Origin: an uncultured OM182 clade bacterium
Lineage (GTDB): Bacteria > Pseudomonadota > Gammaproteobacteria > Pseudomonadales > Azotimanducaceae
Assembly: GCA_905182025.1 (NCBI GenBank)
Contig: CAJJAA010000034.1
Location: 36,534-100,533, forward strand
Direction of reading: 5' to 3'
Length of the DNA stretch: 64,000 nt
In this document: one piece after another, positions 9,256 through 20,154 of the stretch
How positions within the stretch are numbered: position 1 is the first letter of the stretch
How the letters are laid out: the number at the start of each line of letters is the position of its first letter
Translations under genes and position numbers: made by a program
Notes under the pieces: generated by a model
What the model was told of the DNA's origin: nothing
Database searches by the model: none
What the model saw: the letters and a program-made list of their open reading frames with translations, nothing else

Positions 9256-11097
9256 CTACGCTGCTCCCTTATTTCGAACCGGCGGTAGCTTTGCGTTCGA
9301 CTGTTCATCAAACAGATCTACCAGTTGCTCTGTCATTGCGTCACCCAATTGCTCTGCATCCGTTATCGTAACGGCGCGACGATAATGGTGAGTGACATCA
9401 TGACCGATGCCAATCGCAACTAACTCGACCGGCGAATTATTCTCAATACGATCAATCGCAAATTTAAGGTGTTGCTCGAGGTAATTACTCGGATTGACCA
9501 GTAATGTACTGTTATCAACCGGCAAACCATCAGAAATGACCATCATGATCTTACGATCTTCTGGACGACCGGCGATTCGATTGTGTGCCCAAAGCAACGC
9601 TTCACCGTCAATATTTTCTTTCAATAATTCTTCACGCATCATCAGACCGAGATTGCGTCGACATCGTCGCCAGGGCATGTCTGCCGCTTTGTAGACAATA
9701 TGACGTAGGTCGTTGAGTCGGCCTGGCTGCGCGGGTTTACCCTGCTGAAGCCACAGTTCTCTCGATTGGCCACCCCGCCATGCTCTCGTGGTGAAGCCTA
9801 GAATCTCCACTTTAACGCTACAGCGCTCAAGGGTTTGTCCCAATATATCCGCACACATAGCCGCGATTGTGATTGACCGGCCTCGCATAGAACCGGAGGA
9901 GTCGATCAATAACGATACGACCGTATCTTTAAACTTGGTGTCCTTTTCCTGTTTGAAAGCCAACGGAGAGAAAGGATCCATAACGACGTTCGTTAATCGC
10001 GACGTATCGAGCTGACCTTCTTCTAAATCAAAGTGCCACGTCCGGTTCTGCTTCGCCATTAACTTACGCTGCAGACGATTGGCGAGTTTGCTAATGACGA
10101 CTTGAGAGTTCTGTAGGTGCTTGTCCAATACACTGCGAAGCCTGTCCAATTCGGGTGGGTCGCACATCTCATCAGCAAAAACCGTTTCGTCAAATTTTGT
10201 TGTGTAGGCTTTGTACTGACTCTCTTTCGGTCGAAGCCAGTTGGGATCTATCATTGAATCCGGTGGACCACCGGCGTCATCTTGATCACCTTCAGCTTCG
10301 GCCATATCCATGGCGTCAACATCGACGGGCACCTCGCCCTCAATCGCATCCGACATATCAGAATCACCTGACATTTCCTGCTCGGATGATTCATCACCCG
10401 CATCAGATTCCATCTCTTGTTCTTGCTGCTGCGCATCCTCGGCTTCACCTTCGCCGGACTCATCGCCCCACTCTTCTGCAAGACCCAGGTCTGAAATAAG
10501 CTGACGGGTTAACTTTGAGAAATCTTCCTGATCAAAGATACGCTCGTCTGCTTGCTTTAAGTGATCACCGACAGCCGCTTCAATATGATTGCGCCACAAT
10601 TCAAGAACGTGCGACGCGGTCGGCGGTATAGGTAAACCAAGACTTTCCCTGACAAACAGGCCAACAGCTTCACCTAAAGGCGCCTGTGCTTGCGTCTCAA
10701 TTTCGAGATAATTTTGTTCTTCGCAATGACTTTCAAGTTGCGCGGTTAGATTATCCTCAACACCCTTCATTAAGTAAGAACCAATACCGGCTATTCGCGC
10801 ATCCTCAACAGAATCGAACACCTGCTGGGCTAGCCCTGTTTCAGGTCGGTTTTCGCGGTGCTTAGCGTCATCATGATATCTTTCTTGCAGCGCAAACTTG
10901 TCGGAAGTACCTCTTAATGTCGCAAGCTCAGCCTCAGTCATACCACCTTGCGGTAGCGGGATGCGCGCTTTGTTGCCTTGAATATAAGGTTTACCGCGCC
11001 CAAAACTCACCGTCAGCTCATCGTTACCCGAGATCGCTCTCATGGTTGATGTGACGGCTTGTTTGAATACTTCTGTTGTGTCGTCTAGTTCGGACAA
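9256..11097 (-). CDS. CobT-like VWA protein
   Basis: 613-residue protein of the CobT family. The N-terminal half matches CobT, followed by a highly acidic linker (about residues 211-280, rich in Glu, Asp, Gln and Ser) and a C-terminal VWA domain with MIDAS DSSGS at about 399-403. In aerobic cobalamin synthesis CobT, CobS and CobN insert cobalt. Here no cobN or other cobalamin gene is nearby, so the name describes family, not proven function. It lies 71 bases after the CobS-like ATPase gene and is probably co-transcribed with it. Confidence 0.88.
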   Translation of the reverse strand: MSELDDTTEVFKQAVTSTMRAISGNDELTVSFGRGKPYIQGNKARIPLPQGGMTEAELATLRGTSDKFALQERYHDDAKHRENRPETGLAQQVFDSVEDARIAGIGSYLMKGVEDNLTAQLESHCEEQNYLEIETQAQAPLGEAVGLFVRESLGLPIPPTASHVLELWRNHIEAAVGDHLKQADERIFDQEDFSKLTRQLISDLGLAEEWGDESGEGEAEDAQQQEQEMESDAGDESSEQEMSGDSDMSDAIEGEVPVDVDAMDMAEAEGDQDDAGGPPDSMIDPNWLRPKESQYKAYTTKFDETVFADEMCDPPELDRLRSVLDKHLQNSQVVISKLANRLQRKLMAKQNRTWHFDLEEGQLDTSRLTNVVMDPFSPLAFKQEKDTKFKDTVVSLLIDSSGSMRGRSITIAAMCADILGQTLERCSVKVEILGFTTRAWRGGQSRELWLQQGKPAQPGRLNDLRHIVYKAADMPWRRCRRNLGLMMREELLKENIDGEALLWAHNRIAGRPEDRKIMMVISDGLPVDNSTLLVNPSNYLEQHLKFAIDRIENNSPVELVAIGIGHDVTHHYRRAVTITDAEQLGDAMTEQLVDLFDEQSNAKLPPVRNKGAA

Positions 11098-11168
11098 AAT
11101 TTTCTCCCTACGCCTATCTAAATAGGCGCAGCAGATCTGTTTAACAAATTAGGATGAAGTTTGGATTA

Positions 11169-12149
11169 TCAACCAAGCACTACACGGGAACTTGATTCGG
11201 GAAGGTCTTCCCCCATACTCCTTTGATAATACTCAGCAACGATAGATCTTTCCGTTTCATCGCATTTATTGAGGAACGTCAGGCGGAAAGCGAAGCCGAA
11301 GTCTTTGAAAATATTCGCATTCTCTGCCCACATGATCACAGTTCGTGGCGACATAACGATTGAAATATCACCATTAATGAACCCTTGTCGCGTTAAATCA
11401 GCAACGGAGACCATATTCGATACGCGCTTGCGGTCCAAATCGGGCAGCTTTGCACAAATGATATCGACTTCCCGCTCATGGGGTAGATAGTTCAAGGTTG
11501 TGACAATGTTCCAACGGTCCATCTGACCCTGGTTAATTTGTTGAGTACCATGATAAAGACCGCTGGGGTCTCCAAGACCAATCGTATTAGTGGTCGCAAA
11601 CAACCGGAAAGATTGATGTGGGCTGATGACTTTGCTTTGGTCCAGCAGGGTCAATTTACCCTCAACTTCTAGCACACGCTGGATGACGAACATGACATCT
11701 GGACGGCCCGCATCATATTCATCAAACACCAACGCACAAGCGCGCTGTAATGCCCAAGGCAGCAGGCCTTCTCTGAACTCGGTAATCTGTTTACCATCTT
11801 GAAGTACGATAGCGTCCTTACCAATCAAATCCATACGACTGACGTGACTGTCAAGGTTGATTCGAATACAGGGCCAATTCAAACGTGCTGCAACCTGCTC
11901 AACGTGCGTTGATTTACCTGTACCATGATAACCTTGCACCATGACCCGTCGGTTGTACGCAAAGCCCGCGAGTATCGCCAGCGTTGTTTCGTGATTAAAG
12001 ATGTAACTTTCGTCCACCGGCGGAACATGTTCGCCGCGGACAGAAAATGCAGGCACCTTAAGGTCGATGTCCAGACCAAAAGTTTCCTTTACATCAATTT
12101 CAATATCTGGAATACCAGTCCCTTCTAACGCATTGCCTTCCTGTGTCAT
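11169..12149 (-). CDS. CobS-like AAA+ ATPase
   Basis: 326-residue AAA+ ATPase of the CobS/MoxR clade. Walker A is GYHGTGKS at 73-80, Walker B VFDEYD at 141-146, sensor 1 'RLFATTNT'. It is expected to form a hexamer that works with the CobT-like VWA protein encoded downstream, as CobS does with CobT. Without a CobN subunit nearby, the target may be another metalloenzyme. It is divergent from sixA with a 178-base gap that should contain both promoters. Confidence 0.88.
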   Translation of the reverse strand: MTQEGNALEGTGIPDIEIDVKETFGLDIDLKVPAFSVRGEHVPPVDESYIFNHETTLAILAGFAYNRRVMVQGYHGTGKSTHVEQVAARLNWPCIRINLDSHVSRMDLIGKDAIVLQDGKQITEFREGLLPWALQRACALVFDEYDAGRPDVMFVIQRVLEVEGKLTLLDQSKVISPHQSFRLFATTNTIGLGDPSGLYHGTQQINQGQMDRWNIVTTLNYLPHEREVDIICAKLPDLDRKRVSNMVSVADLTRQGFINGDISIVMSPRTVIMWAENANIFKDFGFAFRLTFLNKCDETERSIVAEYYQRSMGEDLPESSSRVVLG

Positions 12150-12327
12150 TGATATTACTGCCTAAATGTTAGTCTTGATAACCACTATAAATCGAGATGT
12201 CCGAGAAGAATTCGATGATGCGGAATGAAGCGCAAATATATCTGTATTGGCTCAAAAATGCCATTCGCTTTGAAAGGTCCGCAAGCATCTTTATACTTCG
12301 GTCCCCGTTCTTTGATTAAGGTATACC

Positions 12328-12876
12328 ATGGCAAGAATTTATCTGGTCCGTCACGGCAAGGCAGCAGCGTCATTTACCGATGATGCAGACCCCGGTCTCG
12401 ACGTCGAAGGACATGAACAGGCAAAGCAAGCCTGCGAGCTACTTACTCGCCACACGCCATTAGTGCTGCTATCGAGCCCTCTCAAGAGAGCGCAGGAGAC
12501 AGCTATTCCGCTCGCGGAGAAGCTCTCACAATCCGTCGAGATAGAAACGCGCGTTGCGGAGATACCGTCACCAGGACTCTCGCTGCAGGAACGTGGACCA
12601 TGGCTGGGGAAGATTATGCAAGAAAACTGGTCACAACAAACTCAGGCATTACAAGATTGGCGGGCCAACCTCGGCCAAGCCTTAATCGACATTCAGCAAG
12701 ATACGGCGATTTTTTCCCATTACGTTGCGATCAATGCCGCTGTTGGTTTTGCTGAGGGAAAAGATCAGGTTATGGTATTTCGGCCTAACAACGCATCAAT
12801 TACCGTGTTTGAGACCGATGGCCAAAGTTTAACGTTAGTGTCTCGAGGCGACGAAGCTGAAACGAAGGTTAACTGA
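12328..12876 (+). CDS. sixA: Phosphohistidine phosphatase SixA-like
   Basis: 182-residue histidine-phosphatase-superfamily protein. The catalytic RHG motif is at residues 8-10 (YLVRHGKA), and 'SSPLKRAQETA' carries the second conserved Arg. SixA removes phosphate from phosphohistidine in phosphotransfer proteins. The start ATG is preceded by AAGG. Specificity within the family is not certain, and it could be another small phosphoglycerate-mutase-like phosphatase. Confidence 0.75.
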   Translation: MARIYLVRHGKAAASFTDDADPGLDVEGHEQAKQACELLTRHTPLVLLSSPLKRAQETAIPLAEKLSQSVEIETRVAEIPSPGLSLQERGPWLGKIMQENWSQQTQALQDWRANLGQALIDIQQDTAIFSHYVAINAAVGFAEGKDQVMVFRPNNASITVFETDGQSLTLVSRGDEAETKVN

Positions 12877-12920
12877 TAGAGATTGCGTCGCGGCGTTTGA
12901 TCGAGATCGACCCGCGCGTT

Positions 12921-13946
12921 CTAATTAAAATTAACCTTATGTGATGATTTAGACAGCGTTAGCACGAGCCGTTCTAACTCGTCCCAGGGCTCGCCCGTTG
13001 CTGCGCCTTTTACAAATCTGTCGATGTTTGCAACTCGGCGTAGACAGGACTGAATTCTGGAGGGACTTTGTTGCTTAAGGCATTGTCCTACAATCGGTTT
13101 TCGTTTGGCCCAAACTTTATAGCCATTCAAGACAGAGTCGATCGATTGCCCGCCTCTAACAGCAGCGGACATGTTCACCAATGATCTCAGTTCTCGCGCC
13201 AATAGTCCGGTTATTGCTAACATCTCGCTGCCCTCTGATCGCAGTCCACGAACAATTTTAAGGGCCCGATCGGGCTTCTGCCCTACCGCAGCATCGATCA
13301 AACCGAATACGTCAAAACGGGTATTGTCGGAGACACCGTCAACGACCTGCTCAAGGCTAATTTCGCCGCTACCGGTGGTTAAACTTAGCCGCTCAATCTC
13401 TTGGGACGCCGCAAGCAGATTCCCTTCAACTCGATCGATCAATGCACTGACAGCATCCGGCGTCGGTGTCAGCCCAACTTTGCGAAATCGAGCACTAATC
13501 CAAGCGGGTAATTTGCCAACCTCAATTGGCCATATTTGAACGAAGGCGGCTTTAGCTTCCAGCGCTTTAAACCATTTACTGCGTTGCGTCGCTGCATCTA
13601 ACTTTGGCAGAATAAATAAAAGCACCGTATCGTCGGCCATATGTTCGAGGTAGGACTGGATCGCTTTGGCACCTTTGTCACCGGGTTTGCCGTTCGGGAT
13701 GCGCAATTCAATCAGCTTCTTTTCCGCAAAAAGACTCATGCTATTTGCCGAGAAAAGAACTTCTTCCCAGTCAAAGCTACCCTCAACGTGGAATAATTCT
13801 CGCTCGCTGAAGCCGTCCTTGCGAAGCTGCGAGCGAATCAGATCACAACTTTCTTGAACTAATAAATGCTCATCACCTGACACGATGTAGATGGTCTGCT
13901 TTTTTTTCGACAGTTCTGCGGCGAGCTTGTCAGCGTATACTTTCAT
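12921..13946 (-). CDS. holA: DNA polymerase III subunit delta
   Basis: 341 residues, the usual length for the delta subunit of the clamp loader, which opens the beta sliding clamp. It begins MKVYADKLAAEL with the family segment 'IYIVSGDEHLLVQESCD'. It is the last gene of the conserved leuS-lptE-holA order, 83 bases after lptE. Confidence 0.93.
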   Translation of the reverse strand: MKVYADKLAAELSKKKQTIYIVSGDEHLLVQESCDLIRSQLRKDGFSERELFHVEGSFDWEEVLFSANSMSLFAEKKLIELRIPNGKPGDKGAKAIQSYLEHMADDTVLLFILPKLDAATQRSKWFKALEAKAAFVQIWPIEVGKLPAWISARFRKVGLTPTPDAVSALIDRVEGNLLAASQEIERLSLTTGSGEISLEQVVDGVSDNTRFDVFGLIDAAVGQKPDRALKIVRGLRSEGSEMLAITGLLARELRSLVNMSAAVRGGQSIDSVLNGYKVWAKRKPIVGQCLKQQSPSRIQSCLRRVANIDRFVKGAATGEPWDELERLVLTLSKSSHKVNFN

Positions 13947-14029
13947 TGTCGTCTCTCAGATGAATCTGAAGAATCTTGCAGGGTTTTAACGTCCGGGCTA
14001 CACAACAGCAATGGTTATAGACCGAGTGC

Positions 14030-14599
14030 TTATAAGCCTTCGTACTCATCATCACCGAAAATGTCCGCGGACTCACTGCCTGATTGCTTCTGGGCATCTT
14101 GACGCAAAACCGCACTAAATCGTCTTAGCAGCTGTGCCGCCAAGTCCCTTCTCATTTCAGCAATCAGCACCTGCTCTTCTTCAGCACTGCCAACCAAGCT
14201 GGTTCTGTCAAAACTGTATATTCGCTCGGTCGATATCACGGTCGGTCTTATAATCGGCTTGCCTTTCTCATCAGCGGCGGCGAATTGAATTTCCAAACGC
14301 AACTCATAGTCAGCAACACTAATATCAGCAGTGGTCGAGACAGGTCTTCGACTGGTGTTCTCTGACAACACACGCACAGAATAATCCGCACCGGTAGACA
14401 CCAAGGCAATATCTCTCGACTCAACCAGACGTTCGAGTTCACGGGAGAAATCACTGTAGGCATTCGCAGAACTGATATTCATGCTTTCAACGGCCAAATC
14501 AAATTCAGCAGTATTTCTCAAAGCAAAGCCACAACCGGCAAGCACCGATAGCATGCTAAAGAGAGCAATGAACCTAATCACAACGGTTGCAGACTGCAT
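14030..14599 (-). CDS. lptE: LPS-assembly lipoprotein LptE
   Basis: 189-residue lipoprotein. The signal peptide ends in a lipobox (L-A-G-C) with the lipidated Cys at residue 23, followed by GFALR, the usual start of mature LptE. LptE plugs the LptD outer-membrane channel that inserts lipopolysaccharide. The ATG overlaps the leuS stop (TGATG). A TTG one codon earlier is possible. Position between leuS and holA matches E. coli. Confidence 0.92.
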   Translation of the reverse strand: MQSATVVIRFIALFSMLSVLAGCGFALRNTAEFDLAVESMNISSANAYSDFSRELERLVESRDIALVSTGADYSVRVLSENTSRRPVSTTADISVADYELRLEIQFAAADEKGKPIIRPTVISTERIYSFDRTSLVGSAEEEQVLIAEMRRDLAAQLLRRFSAVLRQDAQKQSGSESADIFGDDEYEGL

Positions 14600-17076
14600 C
14601 AAGACACCACGAAGTTGATCAATTTTGCCGGCACCACAATCACTTTTCTAATTGTCTTACCCTCAATGAACTTTTCTACATTCTCAACCTTTCTCGCCGC
14701 AGCTTCAATATCCTGCTTAGAATCATCGACTGACATCTCGAGCTTACCTCGTAGCTTGCCGTTTACTTGCACGATGATGGGCACGGTGGTTTTTACCAGC
14801 GCGTCTTCATCGACATCTAACCAGACAATCTCTTCAAGCTTTTCACCGGTAAGGCGTAACAGTAACTCGTGACAAATATGCGGTGTAATCGGCGCCATGA
14901 TTGTTACGACGGCGGTCAATACCTCCTGAGCGACGGCGCGTCCTTGAGGCGTTCTGTCGTCAGTTTTGAGCAGATGGTTCATCAATGACATCGAAGAAGA
15001 GACAACGGTATTGAAGCTCAATCGTCGGCCATAATCGTCGGCTGCTTTCGCAATCGTTTCATGTAAAACCCGACGGGTATCTTTTTGACTGTCATTCAAT
15101 TGATTTTTATTTAATGCCTCGACCGTGCCACGGGCCAAATGCTGATCAACCGTTTTGAAAAGCTTGGTCCGCAACCAGCGATTAGCCGATTCGACCCCGT
15201 GTTCTGACCATTCAAAGGATTGTTCCGGTGGCGCAGCAAACATCATCGCCATCCTCACCGCATCAGCCCCATAAGCATCCAAAAGGAGCTTCGGATCACC
15301 GGCATCACCAGCGGACTTCGACATTTTTACGCCGTCCTTTAGCACCATACCAAGTGCCAACAACTTCTCGAACGGCTCATCGGTATCGACCAACCCTTCA
15401 TCTCGCATAACCTTGTGAAAAAATCGTGCGTACAACAAGTGTAAAATTGCGTGCTCTTCGCCACCCACATAATGATCAACTGAAGTCCAGTATTTGGCTC
15501 GCTCATCAAGCATTTCATTTTCGTTATTGGCAGAGGCAAACCGCGCGTAGTACCAAGAGGATTCCATAAACGTATCAAACGTGTCGGTTTCTCTCTCCGC
15601 AGCACCGCCACAGGTTGGGCAGGTTGTTTTATAAAAGGATTCCATCTTTTTGATCGGCGAACCAATACCATCGAACTGCACATCCGTTGGTAGCGTGACA
15701 GGTAATTGATCTTCAGGTACCGCAACAGCACCACATTTTTCACAGTTAATGATCGGTATGGGACAACCCCAATAGCGCTGTCGAGACACACCCCAATCAC
15801 GAATCCTATAATTAACCTGCGTTTCACCAAGATTCTTGTCGCCTAGGGCTTCGGCGATTTGCTTGAATGCCTCATCAAAGTTAAGCCCATCGAAGTCACC
15901 TGAGTTGGTTAATACGCCATTTTTTGATACATATGCCGCTTCGGCAATATCGCAGTCTTGCTCTGAGTCAGCAGCGGGCGCCACAACCTGTTTAATCGGC
16001 AATCCATACTTCTTGGCAAATTCGTAGTCACGTTGATCATGGGCGGGAACCGACATGACCGCACCTGAGCCGTACTCCATCAAAACGAAATTGGCGACCC
16101 AGACAGGAATCGCTTCACCGGTTAACGGGTGAGCCGCAATGTATCCTGTATCCATACCAAGCTTTTCCATCTTGGCCATATCCGCCTCAGCAACCTTAAC
16201 CTGATTACACTGAGTGAGAAATTCGGCTAATACTGGGTTTTTGGCAGCCGCTGTTTTAGCCAGCGGATGTTGTGGCGCGACCGCGAGATAGGTCGCCCCC
16301 ATCAATGTATCTGGCCGAGTCGTGTAAACCGTCACGCCGTCCAAATCCACGTCATCAATCTGAGGTAGCGGGAACGTCATCTCAACGCCGGTCGATCGTC
16401 CGATCCAGTTTCTCTGCATGGTTTTAATCTTATCGGGCCAACCATCCAGCCCGTCTAAATTATCCAGCAACTCCTGCGCATAGTCGGTGATCTTTAAAAA
16501 CCATTGCGCTAATTCTCTGCGTTCAACCAGCGCATCCGAACGCCAACCACGCCCGTTGATGACCTGTTCGTTAGCAAGTACCGTTTGATCAACAGGATCC
16601 CAATTAACCATGGCTGCTTTTTTGTAGACCAAGCCCTTTTTAAACATCTTCGTAAAAAACCACTGCTCCCATCGATAGTAATCCGCGTTGCAGGTTGCGA
16701 ATTCACGGGACCAATCATAAGAAAAGCCGAGGCTCTGCAATTGATCTTTCATGTGAGCAATATTCGAATGGGTCCATTTCGCAGGCGGTATATCGTGCTT
16801 TATGGCGGCGTTCTCTGCGGGCAGACCAAACGCGTCCCAGCCCATCGGATGCAGTACGTTCTTGCCTTGCAGGCGCTGGAAACGCGCAATGACATCACCA
16901 AGCGTGTAGGTTCTGACGTGTCCCATATGGAGTTGACCACTGGGATAAGGGAACATCGCTAAGCAATAAAATTTAGGCTTGTCAGAATTTTCAGACACCT
17001 CGAAGGTGCTGTTTTCCTGCCAGTAGGCTTGAATCTGACGCTCAGAGTTTTGTGGTTTGTAGGGTAGATCTGACAT
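14599..17076 (-). CDS. leuS: Leucyl-tRNA synthetase
   Basis: 825-residue class I aminoacyl-tRNA synthetase that charges tRNA-Leu. The HMGH signature is at residues 50-53 and the KMSKS motif (GVKMSKSAG) is in the C-terminal half. The editing (CP1) domain and a zinc-type knuckle (CEKCG...CPTCGG) are present. The 170-base gap to lnt holds no gene and may carry a leuS promoter. Confidence 0.97.
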   Translation of the reverse strand: MSDLPYKPQNSERQIQAYWQENSTFEVSENSDKPKFYCLAMFPYPSGQLHMGHVRTYTLGDVIARFQRLQGKNVLHPMGWDAFGLPAENAAIKHDIPPAKWTHSNIAHMKDQLQSLGFSYDWSREFATCNADYYRWEQWFFTKMFKKGLVYKKAAMVNWDPVDQTVLANEQVINGRGWRSDALVERRELAQWFLKITDYAQELLDNLDGLDGWPDKIKTMQRNWIGRSTGVEMTFPLPQIDDVDLDGVTVYTTRPDTLMGATYLAVAPQHPLAKTAAAKNPVLAEFLTQCNQVKVAEADMAKMEKLGMDTGYIAAHPLTGEAIPVWVANFVLMEYGSGAVMSVPAHDQRDYEFAKKYGLPIKQVVAPAADSEQDCDIAEAAYVSKNGVLTNSGDFDGLNFDEAFKQIAEALGDKNLGETQVNYRIRDWGVSRQRYWGCPIPIINCEKCGAVAVPEDQLPVTLPTDVQFDGIGSPIKKMESFYKTTCPTCGGAAERETDTFDTFMESSWYYARFASANNENEMLDERAKYWTSVDHYVGGEEHAILHLLYARFFHKVMRDEGLVDTDEPFEKLLALGMVLKDGVKMSKSAGDAGDPKLLLDAYGADAVRMAMMFAAPPEQSFEWSEHGVESANRWLRTKLFKTVDQHLARGTVEALNKNQLNDSQKDTRRVLHETIAKAADDYGRRLSFNTVVSSSMSLMNHLLKTDDRTPQGRAVAQEVLTAVVTIMAPITPHICHELLLRLTGEKLEEIVWLDVDEDALVKTTVPIIVQVNGKLRGKLEMSVDDSKQDIEAAARKVENVEKFIEGKTIRKVIVVPAKLINFVVS

Positions 17077-17246
17077 GTTTGGAACTGATGCTCGTTTTAG
17101 GAATCGGAATTCTACCTGAACACCTTACAAGGAGATATCTTTCGAGGAAATTGGCGTACCGGTATATCGATAGTAAATCTCACTTCTGGCTCTGGATATC
17201 AACATTTTGCTTGTTCGATCGAGGCGCTACGATCGTCAAACGCATC

Positions 17247-18758
17247 TCATGGCGAAGCTCGAAAGCGCCGAATGACGCTAATCGTAAAAATGAGCAGTAG
17301 CAACAATAAGAGCGGCAGGTGGCCCATCTTCGCAAAGGGTGTTTGGCCCGTACGTATTTCAGCATGACCGCGCAACACACCCGCCTCGAATTGCGGCAAC
17401 CAGGACTGCACGTCGCCTCGCTGATTAATGATCGCTGTCATGCCGTTGTTCGTAGATCGCAGCAGGTAACGCCCATTTTCGACCGCCCGCATACGCGCCA
17501 TCTGAAAATGTTGGAGTGGGCCAATCGAACGCCCGAACCAGCTGTCATTACTGATCGTTGCCAATATGCCAGGCACAATTTCATTACTTCGCACCAGATC
17601 CGGGTAGACCACCTCATAGCAAATAGACATGCCAATCCACGCTGAGCCAATTTGCATCGGCGGCTGAATCGCCGCACCAACTTTATTATGCGACATGGGT
17701 AGATTAAAGAAGCCGATCAAACCGCGAAGTACCTCTTGCATTGGCACATATTCTCCGAAAGGTACGAGTCGCCGTTTAAAATACTCGCTTTCAGCTGCGC
17801 CCACACCGATGGCCGCGTTCATAAAGTTGCCATCATCGTCTCGGTCGGGAATACCTAATATCAAGGTTGAACCGGAGCCCTCGGCCTTTAAATCGAGATG
17901 CTGAAGTAGTTTCCCCGCGCGGTCGCGGAACACCGTAATCGCAGCTTCCGGCCAGATGATCACATCTTGCCCCCACTCAGGCTCAGTTAATGCCAAATAC
18001 GTATTGATAATGGGCTGTACCATTTCCCGGCGCCACTTCACCGCCTGATCGATATTACCCTGCACCAAACTCACCGATATCGTTCTCTCCCGCTGGGTAA
18101 ACTCAATTGACGCTAGCCAGGCACCAGCCAGCCAAAGCGCGGTAATCATCAAGCCGGCACTTAAGCCGGGGCGAAGTCGGGGTGAAAATATCAGGGAGCC
18201 TAACAAGCCTGACGTTAATGCCACGGCAAAACCTACCGCAAGGACGCCTGAAAGCGCAGCATATCCAAGCAACGGCGTTTGCAACTGCGAGTACCCAACA
18301 AAAAGCCAGGGGAAACCGGTTAAAAACCAAGTCAACAACCATTCATGGCCAGTCCAACAGGCGGCAAAAACAACTACCGCACGCAAACCCGAAGACCCCT
18401 TTGAGGCCAGCAGAGCGAATAAGTACCCCTGTATTAAAGACGGCAGCGCAATACCTGCGACGAACAATGCCACTAACAAGGCCGCTAAAAATATCGAGGC
18501 GCCACCAAATTCATAGATGGAAACATATATCCATGAAGTGCCTACGCCATACATACCTAACGCGTACAAATAATATCGAATTGCCGCTCGTTTTGCGGAG
18601 CAGTGCAGGGTCGTTAGAAACAGTAAGCTTAAAGAAGCAAAGGCACTATAGACGAGATCAAAAGGTGCCAGCGACAAGGGCAGGATGCAACCGGCAATAC
18701 ACGCGATTGCATCCAACCAGCGTGGATTCACTGCGGCAAAGACATCCTTAAGATTCAC
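17247..18758 (-). CDS. lnt: Apolipoprotein N-acyltransferase
   Basis: 503-residue inner-membrane enzyme that adds the third acyl chain to lipoproteins. Several N-terminal transmembrane helices are followed by a periplasmic nitrilase-like domain. The catalytic triad is visible: Glu271 in WPEAA, Lys328 in YFKRR and Cys380 in SICYE. The gene starts 10 bases after the corC stop and is in the conserved ybe cluster. Confidence 0.95.
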   Translation of the reverse strand: MNLKDVFAAVNPRWLDAIACIAGCILPLSLAPFDLVYSAFASLSLLFLTTLHCSAKRAAIRYYLYALGMYGVGTSWIYVSIYEFGGASIFLAALLVALFVAGIALPSLIQGYLFALLASKGSSGLRAVVVFAACWTGHEWLLTWFLTGFPWLFVGYSQLQTPLLGYAALSGVLAVGFAVALTSGLLGSLIFSPRLRPGLSAGLMITALWLAGAWLASIEFTQRERTISVSLVQGNIDQAVKWRREMVQPIINTYLALTEPEWGQDVIIWPEAAITVFRDRAGKLLQHLDLKAEGSGSTLILGIPDRDDDGNFMNAAIGVGAAESEYFKRRLVPFGEYVPMQEVLRGLIGFFNLPMSHNKVGAAIQPPMQIGSAWIGMSICYEVVYPDLVRSNEIVPGILATISNDSWFGRSIGPLQHFQMARMRAVENGRYLLRSTNNGMTAIINQRGDVQSWLPQFEAGVLRGHAEIRTGQTPFAKMGHLPLLLLLLLIFTISVIRRFRASP

Positions 18759-18767
18759 AAGGGCTAC

Positions 18768-19610
18768 TTACCCGGTCGAATAGGGAGGAGTGAGCTGAAG
18801 CAGCTTGATACGGCGATTATCTGCGTTAAGAACTTTAAATTTAAAGCCTTGAACGCTCACCTTTTCATCTCTTTTCGGAAGATAACCGAAATGATGAATA
18901 ACAACGCCACCAATCGTGTCGAATTCCTCATCAGAAAACTCACAGCCAAACACTTCATTGAATTCATCTAGAGTTGTTTGTGCTTTAACAGTGTAATTGT
19001 CAGCTGAATGCATTTTGATATTATCTTCATCTGCATAATCGAATTCATCTTCAATATCGCCGACGATTTGCTCAAGGACATCCTCAATCGTCACAATACC
19101 CGACACGCCACCATACTCATCGTAGACAATTGCAATATGATTTCGAGTCGAACGAAAATCCTGTAGCAAGACATTAACCCGTTTACTTTCAGGTATCGCA
19201 GTACAAGGCCGCAGTAAATCTCGCATGTTAAATTTTGCTTGCCGATCCTGTAAGGCAAGCGGTAACAAATCTTTCGCCATCAAAATGCCAACAACATCAT
19301 CAGGGCCATCACCCAAGACAGGGAAACGGGAGTGTCCAGACTCAATGATGACAGGTAAAAATTCCTCCGGTGACATATCCAGTCGTACGATCGTCATCTG
19401 AGAACGGGGAATCATTATTTCACCCGCCTGCATATCAGATACCGTGAGTGCGCCCTCGATAATACTCAACACTTCAACATCAAGTAGGTCGCGATGCTGT
19501 GCTGAGCGCAGAAGCTCAATCAGTTCTGTTCTCGAACTGGGCTCGCCAGTAAGGGCTTGAGACAATCTTTCTATCCAGCCCTTTTCGGTACTCGGACCGT
19601 CCTCACTCAT
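18768..19610 (-). CDS. corC: CorC/YbeX CBS-domain protein
   Basis: 280 residues with two CBS domains and a C-terminal transporter-associated (CorC_HlyC) domain. Typical segments are 'AGEIMIPRSQM', 'DEYGGVSGIVTIEDVLEQIVGDIEDE' (split here by the family's glycine run) and 'FKFKVLNAD'. The family is linked to magnesium/cobalt efflux and to ribosome-related heat tolerance. The ATG overlaps the ybeY 3' end by 8 bases. Confidence 0.93.
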   Translation of the reverse strand: MSEDGPSTEKGWIERLSQALTGEPSSRTELIELLRSAQHRDLLDVEVLSIIEGALTVSDMQAGEIMIPRSQMTIVRLDMSPEEFLPVIIESGHSRFPVLGDGPDDVVGILMAKDLLPLALQDRQAKFNMRDLLRPCTAIPESKRVNVLLQDFRSTRNHIAIVYDEYGGVSGIVTIEDVLEQIVGDIEDEFDYADEDNIKMHSADNYTVKAQTTLDEFNEVFGCEFSDEEFDTIGGVVIHHFGYLPKRDEKVSVQGFKFKVLNADNRRIKLLQLTPPYSTG

Positions 19611-20154
19611 GATCGTTCTTTACATCCTTCAAGTCTGTCACATAGGGGTTAGCAAAACCCATCATAGCCAAAATAGCAATTTCATTATTTTCCATCTCTG
19701 CCGCCTCAGATTCATCAATATGATCGAAACCGAGTAGATGGAGCACACCATGAACCGTCAAATGCGCAAAATGTTGTTCATAGCTTTTACTCTGGGCGTC
19801 AGCTTCAGTTTTTACAACCGCATCACAAATTGCAATGTCACCAATAAAATTTTCCATCTCAGCTTCAACTTCAACAAATGCTCCGCTGCTTGTCGCTTTC
19901 TCGAAGGGAAACGATAATACGTTGGTCGGCATGTTTTTCTGTCGAAATGTCGTATTGAGCAGAATCATTTCATCCAAATCGACTATTTTGATCGAAACTG
20001 AAGCATTCGGCTTATCAGCATGTCGCAGCGTTTTCTCCACCCACTCAATAATTTGCATATGCACGGCAGATTCACTGACAGCATCGCTGCGGACGACTTC
20101 AATCGGTGCAGACGTCGAGCTTGAGTCGGTTTGCTCGTTATCTGCCCTGGTCAT
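19603..20154 (-). CDS. ybeY: Endoribonuclease YbeY
   Basis: 183-residue zinc-dependent endoribonuclease for 16S rRNA 3' maturation and ribosome quality control. The metal site HGVLHLLGFDH is at 135-145 with three His. The frame is open further upstream into phoH, but YbeY homology supports a start near MTRAD at 20154. An ATG at 20166 is also possible. It overlaps the phoH stop by 17 bases. Confidence 0.92.
   Translation of the reverse strand: MTRADNEQTDSSSTSAPIEVVRSDAVSESAVHMQIIEWVEKTLRHADKPNASVSIKIVDLDEMILLNTTFRQKNMPTNVLSFPFEKATSSGAFVEVEAEMENFIGDIAICDAVVKTEADAQSKSYEQHFAHLTVHGVLHLLGFDHIDESEAAEMENNEIAILAMMGFANPYVTDLKDVKNDHE

Noticed and set aside
9256..12149. Cobalamin (cobaltochelatase) operon
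   Set aside because: Only CobS- and CobT-like genes are present; no cobN or other cobalamin gene is nearby.
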